Origin: UBA3792 sp964426415
GTDB lineage: Bacteria > Bacillota > Clostridia > Christensenellales > CAG-138
Assembly (NCBI GenBank): GCA_964426415.1
Contig: CAYRQM010000053.1
Location: forward strand, 1-9,389
Direction: 5' to 3'
Length of the DNA: 9,389 bases
Position 1 is the first letter of the stretch, and every line of letters begins with the position of its first letter. The notes under the pieces are model-generated. The model did no database searches, was not told the origin of the DNA, and saw only the letters and a program-made list of their open reading frames with translations. Both the position numbers and the translations under genes were made by a program. This document shows, piece by piece, positions 5,869-9,389 of this stretch.

Positions 5869-5872
5869 CAAT

Positions 5873-7210
5873 ATGCTAAAGAGGAAAATCGAGCAGACAC
5901 TTTTGGACTGGAAAAACACGCCAAGCCATAAGCCTATCATCATAAAAGGGTGCAGACAGTGCGGCAAGACCAGCTCTGTCCGGGACTTTGCGCGTAAAAA
6001 CTACAGCAATGTGGTGTATTTGAACTTCATTGAAAACCCGAACTATGCTGCAGTCTTTGCCGGTTCTCTGGAGGTGGATACGATTGTCATGCTGCTGTCC
6101 GCTTTGTTGGGCAACAACGCCAAGTTTGTGCCCGGCAAAACCGTTCTCATTTTTGATGAGATTCAGGACTGTCCGGATGCAAGAACCGCCTTAAAGTTTT
6201 TTCGCACAGATGGACGTTTTGATGTGATTGGCACAGGCTCTTTGCTGGGCGTGAAAGGATATGGCAAAGAGCCAAAGTCCATTCCCGTAGGATCCGAAAC
6301 CGTCGTTGACATGTTTCCGTTGGATTTCGAGGAGTTTCTATGGGCAAACGGAATCCGCGGCGACGTCATCGAGATGCTGGAAAAATGTTTATCCGATGAG
6401 ACGCCCGTACCGGCAGCTCTTCACAACAGAATGCGCGACCTTCTCTTGCAGTACGTGGTCGTGGGGGGGATGCCGGACGCGGTACAAACCTTCGTGAATA
6501 CGAAGCAGATGGATGCGGTCCTAAAAATCCAACGCGATATTGTACGTTCCTACGAAGACGACATGGTGAAGTATGCCGATAAGAAGGACAAGTCAAAGAT
6601 AAAGGAATGCTTCCAATCCATTCCCATGCAGCTCAGCAAAGAAAACAAGAAGTTTCAGTACTCGTTGGTGAAAAAGGGCTCTACCGCCTCCACATATTCC
6701 GGCAGCCTGCAATGGATAGAGGATGCCGGGATCATATCCCGCTGCCATAATCTTTCCGTGCCGGAACTGCCCTTGGATGGGAATGCGGAAAAGGATTGCT
6801 TTAAGGTCTATATGCAGGATTGCGGTCTGTTCGTGAGCATGCTGGAAGACGGCACGCAGTATGATATTTTGCAGGGGAATCTTTTTGGGTACAAAGGAGC
6901 GATCTTCGAAAACTTAATCGCCGACGTCTTTGTCAAAATGGGACGAAAGCTCTATTACTTCCACAAGGACAGCGGCTTGGAAGTGGATTTTGTCATTCGT
7001 TATCAAAGCGAATGCGTGCTCGTGGAGGTCAAAGCAAATACCGGAAATACGAAGAGCACCAAAACCATATTGAACAAGCCTGAGAAGTATCATGTGTACC
7101 ATGCCATCAAACTTGGCGACTACAATGTCGGAAGAGCAGACGAACTTCTCACCCTGCCCCTCTACATGGCATTTTTGCTGCGGAATCTGAGCGCCGCACA
7201 GCCGCAATAA
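5873..7210 (+). CDS. AAA-family ATPase with C-terminal DUF4143 / PD-(D/E)XK-like domain
   Basis: The 445-residue protein has the usual two-part plan of the AAA_14-DUF4143 group. The N-terminal ATPase domain shows a Walker A loop GCRQCGKT (26-33, K32) and a Walker B segment VLIFDEIQ (91-98, D95 and E96), then IGTGSLLG, a likely sensor strand, and the typical PLDFEEFLWANG segment. A winged-helix-like middle follows YVVVGGMPDAV. The C-terminal domain has E346, then EVDFVI (D372) and VEVKA (E385, K387), the D-Xn-ExK arrangement of PD-(D/E)XK nuclease folds. The biological role of these proteins is unknown; roles in DNA handling or mobile-element biology are speculation. The gene is more AT-rich than its surroundings: bases 6001-6060 have 25 G+C, against 35 in 7861-7920. 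That and the repeats upstream suggest acquisition. No clear terminator follows. Confidence 0.88.
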   Translation: MLKRKIEQTLLDWKNTPSHKPIIIKGCRQCGKTSSVRDFARKNYSNVVYLNFIENPNYAAVFAGSLEVDTIVMLLSALLGNNAKFVPGKTVLIFDEIQDCPDARTALKFFRTDGRFDVIGTGSLLGVKGYGKEPKSIPVGSETVVDMFPLDFEEFLWANGIRGDVIEMLEKCLSDETPVPAALHNRMRDLLLQYVVVGGMPDAVQTFVNTKQMDAVLKIQRDIVRSYEDDMVKYADKKDKSKIKECFQSIPMQLSKENKKFQYSLVKKGSTASTYSGSLQWIEDAGIISRCHNLSVPELPLDGNAEKDCFKVYMQDCGLFVSMLEDGTQYDILQGNLFGYKGAIFENLIADVFVKMGRKLYYFHKDSGLEVDFVIRYQSECVLVEVKANTGNTKSTKTILNKPEKYHVYHAIKLGDYNVGRADELLTLPLYMAFLLRNLSAAQPQ

Positions 7211-7256
7211 GAGCCCGTTCCGTTTTTTGACGTTCCCCGTTCTTTTCCGCAAATGC

Positions 7257-9362
7257 ATGCTTGACAGGAAAGGTTTATCGCGGCTTTTGCTGCGTCGTGC
7301 GCCGCACGTCTTTTCCTACGCGCTGTGGGCGCTGGTGCTGCTGCGGCTGCTTTTGCCCTTCACCTTTGAGAGCAAGTCGGCGCTGCTGCCAAACGTGCAA
7401 ACCGTCCTGTCCGCCGCGTCCGAAACGGTCGTCCCAACCGCCGCGCCCGTCGTCCTTTCGAATGTGCCGCAAGCGATCGATCCCGTCGCCGCACCCGCCG
7501 TTTTGACGGCAAACGATACGACGCCCGTTTCAAACGTGCCTGCACTGAACGCGCCCGTCGAAGCGCCAAAGGCAACGATTTCCCCGTGGCAGATCGCGTT
7601 TTGCGTTTGGGGCGGCGGCGTCCTTGCCATGCTGCTGTACGGCGCGATTTCTTACGGCGCGTTTGTGCGCAGGATGCGGTTTGCCGTGCGCACCGAAAAC
7701 GGCGTTTATGAAAGCGATCGCATCGCCACGGCGTTGGTGCTGGGCGTCATTCGTCCACGCATCTATCTGCCGACGGGGCTTTGCGAAACGGAACGCGAAT
7801 TGGCGCTGGCGCATGAGCGCACCCATCTAAAGCGGCTCGATCCGCTGACCCAATGGCTCGCCTTCCTTGCGCTGTCGGTGCATTGGTTCAACCCGTTCGT
7901 GTGGCTGGCGTTCTTCCTTGCCCGCAAGGACATGGAGATGTGCTGCGACGAGCGCGTGCTGCGCGCCGCAAGTACGCCCTGCAAGCGGGACTATGCGCGG
8001 ACGCTGTTGACGCTGTCCGCACGGCGCAGCGGGCTGCCGATGCCGTTGTCGTTTGGCGAGAGCCGCACCAAGAGCCGCGTGCAAAACGTGCTGCGGTTCA
8101 AGAAACCAAAGGTGTGGATGCTTTTGCTTGCGGTGCTGTTGGTTGCGGCAACCACCGTGGTCTGCACGGTGCAGCGCACGCCGTCGGGCGACGACGCAGC
8201 GGGTTCGCCCGTTGCCGATGCTTCGCCGTCCGCCCAAGCGACAAGTTCCGCCGACGAGGTGCAATATGTGTGCTTCGATGCGCGCATGAGCGTGCCGCCC
8301 ACCGTCACCCTCCATCGCACCGACAAGACCTTCACGTTCTCTTACGACCCGCTCAGCAGCTATCTTTCCGTGGGCACTTACGCGCTCAACGACGACGTTT
8401 TGACGCTGCGCACGGACGACGGGCTGTATACCTATGTGTTCTACTACGATAATGACACGCTGGCGTTTGTGCCGGACGCGTCCTCGCCGCTGCCCGCCGA
8501 CAGCTTTGCGGCAGGCATTGACCGCACTTGGCCCGGCGGCAACGGGATGTTCTATGCGCTCCACACGGCGGACGCGTGTACCGACGCGGCAAAGGTGCAA
8601 GCCGTGCAATGGGACTGCGACGGAGACGGAACGCAGGAGGTGCTGATTCTGTCCGACGGGCCGACTTCGGGCTTGTTCACCGAATACCTGTCCGTCTATC
8701 GGGACGGCGCGCTCATCGGCAGAGAGCTGTTCTATGTGACAGCGAGTGTACAGCCCTATTTCCGCATGGGCGCGGACGGCGCCGTGGGGCTGTGCTTTGC
8801 AAACGCCCAAACAGGCGAAACCGCGCTGGTCACGCAGTTTCAGATTCTGCTGCAGGACGGCGATCCCGTTCTGATCAGCGACGATGCCACCGTTCAAAGC
8901 GACGCGTACTATTCGTCGATTCTCATTGGGAGTATCCCGGCGGAGGATTTTGTCGTCACCGTGGGCGACGCCAACTTCTCCGTGATTGAAACGTCGGCGG
9001 ACGACGCTGCCGCCCTGCTCAACCTGAAGCCCGGCGCCGCAGAGGAAGATGCCATGGGATACGTTGTCTCGCACTTGAACGGCGACGGGTTTGCCCTTTC
9101 GTCCATCGATGGGCGCATCGTGTCCTTTACGTTTGCGGGCAGTGTGCTGCAAACGTCCCGTGGGCTGTCCATCGGGGACGCGGCTTCTGCCGTCGAACCT
9201 GCCTACGGGCGAACGACGAGCGTCTACACCCAAGGCGGGGTGACCTATTCCCGCTATTGGTGCGCCGCAGACGATACGGACGGCGTCGCCGCACGGTATT
9301 ATCTGCTGATTGGCGTGGCAAACGGCTTGGTCTGCTCCATCGACTACGAATTTGACGTGTGA
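7257..9362 (+). CDS. M56 (BlaR1/MecR1-like) membrane metallopeptidase, apparently 5'-truncated
   Basis: M56 proteins are membrane zinc proteases that often sense cell-wall stress and cleave a BlaI-type repressor. Numbered from the ATG at 7257 (701 residues), it has a helix FSYALWALVLLRLLLPF near 19-35 and a second at about 111-137. The zinc site is HERTH (186-190) with the third ligand E232 in CCDERV. A hydrophobic pair follows HERTH, and the last helix is at about 288-306. The remaining ~390 residues should lie outside the cell: a Ser/Ala-rich linker, then strand-rich sequence with a DCDGDG calcium-type loop (453-458), and a C-terminal part starting near GLSIGDAA. It is not a recognisable penicillin-binding sensor. 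Family members usually begin with another helix ending just before the RLLLRRAP segment; here that helix is missing and replaced by CMLDRKG. No ribosome binding site precedes this ATG or the in-frame TTG at 7227, and no BlaI gene is seen. The frame is open from 7191. It may be a decayed remnant or use an unseen start. Confidence 0.78.
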   Translation: MLDRKGLSRLLLRRAPHVFSYALWALVLLRLLLPFTFESKSALLPNVQTVLSAASETVVPTAAPVVLSNVPQAIDPVAAPAVLTANDTTPVSNVPALNAPVEAPKATISPWQIAFCVWGGGVLAMLLYGAISYGAFVRRMRFAVRTENGVYESDRIATALVLGVIRPRIYLPTGLCETERELALAHERTHLKRLDPLTQWLAFLALSVHWFNPFVWLAFFLARKDMEMCCDERVLRAASTPCKRDYARTLLTLSARRSGLPMPLSFGESRTKSRVQNVLRFKKPKVWMLLLAVLLVAATTVVCTVQRTPSGDDAAGSPVADASPSAQATSSADEVQYVCFDARMSVPPTVTLHRTDKTFTFSYDPLSSYLSVGTYALNDDVLTLRTDDGLYTYVFYYDNDTLAFVPDASSPLPADSFAAGIDRTWPGGNGMFYALHTADACTDAAKVQAVQWDCDGDGTQEVLILSDGPTSGLFTEYLSVYRDGALIGRELFYVTASVQPYFRMGADGAVGLCFANAQTGETALVTQFQILLQDGDPVLISDDATVQSDAYYSSILIGSIPAEDFVVTVGDANFSVIETSADDAAALLNLKPGAAEEDAMGYVVSHLNGDGFALSSIDGRIVSFTFAGSVLQTSRGLSIGDAASAVEPAYGRTTSVYTQGGVTYSRYWCAADDTDGVAARYYLLIGVANGLVCSIDYEFDV

Positions 9363-9389
9363 CAGGCGTCGGCATGCCCCCAATTCGAG

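Larger units (their letters stand above)
5346..5872. other. Structured intergenic region without a credible gene
   Basis: This 527-base gap separates the nucleotidyltransferase from the ATPase. In order it holds a terminator (5394-5419), a dispersed repeat (5456-5530), a segment bounded by inverted repeats (5527-5655), a stretch I cannot assign (5656-5705), four tandem 33-base repeats (5706-5837), and the promoter and ribosome binding site of the ATPase gene. Short open frames on both strands here lack ribosome binding sites and look accidental. Confidence 0.8.

Noticed and set aside
5801..5872. In-frame TTG at 5801 as the start of the ATPase
   Set aside because: It falls in the tandem repeats, upstream of the promoter -10 and of the excellent ribosome binding site at 5861-5868.
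5727..5967. Minus-strand open frames across the 33-base repeats giving an 11-residue periodic peptide (FSREF...)
   Set aside because: Because 33 is a multiple of three, the array stays open in several frames by arithmetic alone; the starts lie inside the ATPase gene and lack ribosome binding sites.
7211..7256. Terminator between the ATPase and M56 genes
   Set aside because: There is a T run at 7223-7228 but I found no convincing stem just before it.
7827..9383. A 518-codon open frame on the minus strand opposite the M56 gene
   Set aside because: It is rich in Arg, His, Gly and Gln with no recognisable family, as expected when a GC-rich gene is read backwards; the plus strand has clear M56 motifs.

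Overview
The window (9,389 bases, fairly GC-rich outside one island) most likely comes from a clostridial, spore-forming Firmicute of the gut type. The evidence is a gene resembling the sporulation protein YtxC, a KtrAB-type potassium transporter, an M56/BlaR1-like membrane peptidase of the kind common in Clostridia, and two copies of a palindromic dispersed repeat beginning TGTCATCCTG. I cannot name the species.

Layout. Bases 1-71 are a tRNA-Thr(GGT) missing its first five bases, followed by a strong intrinsic terminator (74-105). One dispersed repeat lies at 178-254. rsmA (16S rRNA dimethyltransferase) runs leftward from 1158 to 331 and ends near a weak terminator. The 65-base gap to the divergent ktrB gene carries two face-to-face promoters that appear to share one palindromic -35 hexamer (TTGCAA, 1189-1194). 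Each places its predicted transcription start at, or one base before, the ATG, so both genes look leaderless. ktrB (1224-2567) and ktrA (2580-3233) form an operon for K+ uptake. A ytxC-like gene converges on ktrA with 12 bases between the stop codons. A rightward orphan nucleotidyltransferase gene (4161-5345) follows, with its own clear promoter and terminator.

Bases 5346-5872 carry no credible gene but are structured. They hold the terminator, a second dispersed repeat (5456-5530), a 129-base segment bounded by 19-base imperfect inverted repeats (5527-5655), and four tandem 33-base repeats (5706-5837). The last tandem unit supplies the -35 of the promoter for an AAA ATPase with a C-terminal PD-(D/E)XK-like domain (5873-7210). 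This gene is visibly more AT-rich than its neighbours. Directly after it lies an M56 peptidase gene (7257-9362) whose first membrane helix and ribosome binding site are missing, while its zinc site is intact. The simplest reading is that an accessory cassette (repeats plus ATPase) replaced the 5' end of the peptidase gene.

How the genes relate. ktrA and ktrB work together as gate and pore. rsmA, tRNA-Thr and ytxC are core genes. The right half, from about 5456 to 7280, is the accessory part. I see no CRISPR array, phage gene, transposase or recombinase. The most interesting signals are the shared-hexamer leaderless divergent promoter and the tandem-repeat/ATPase unit.
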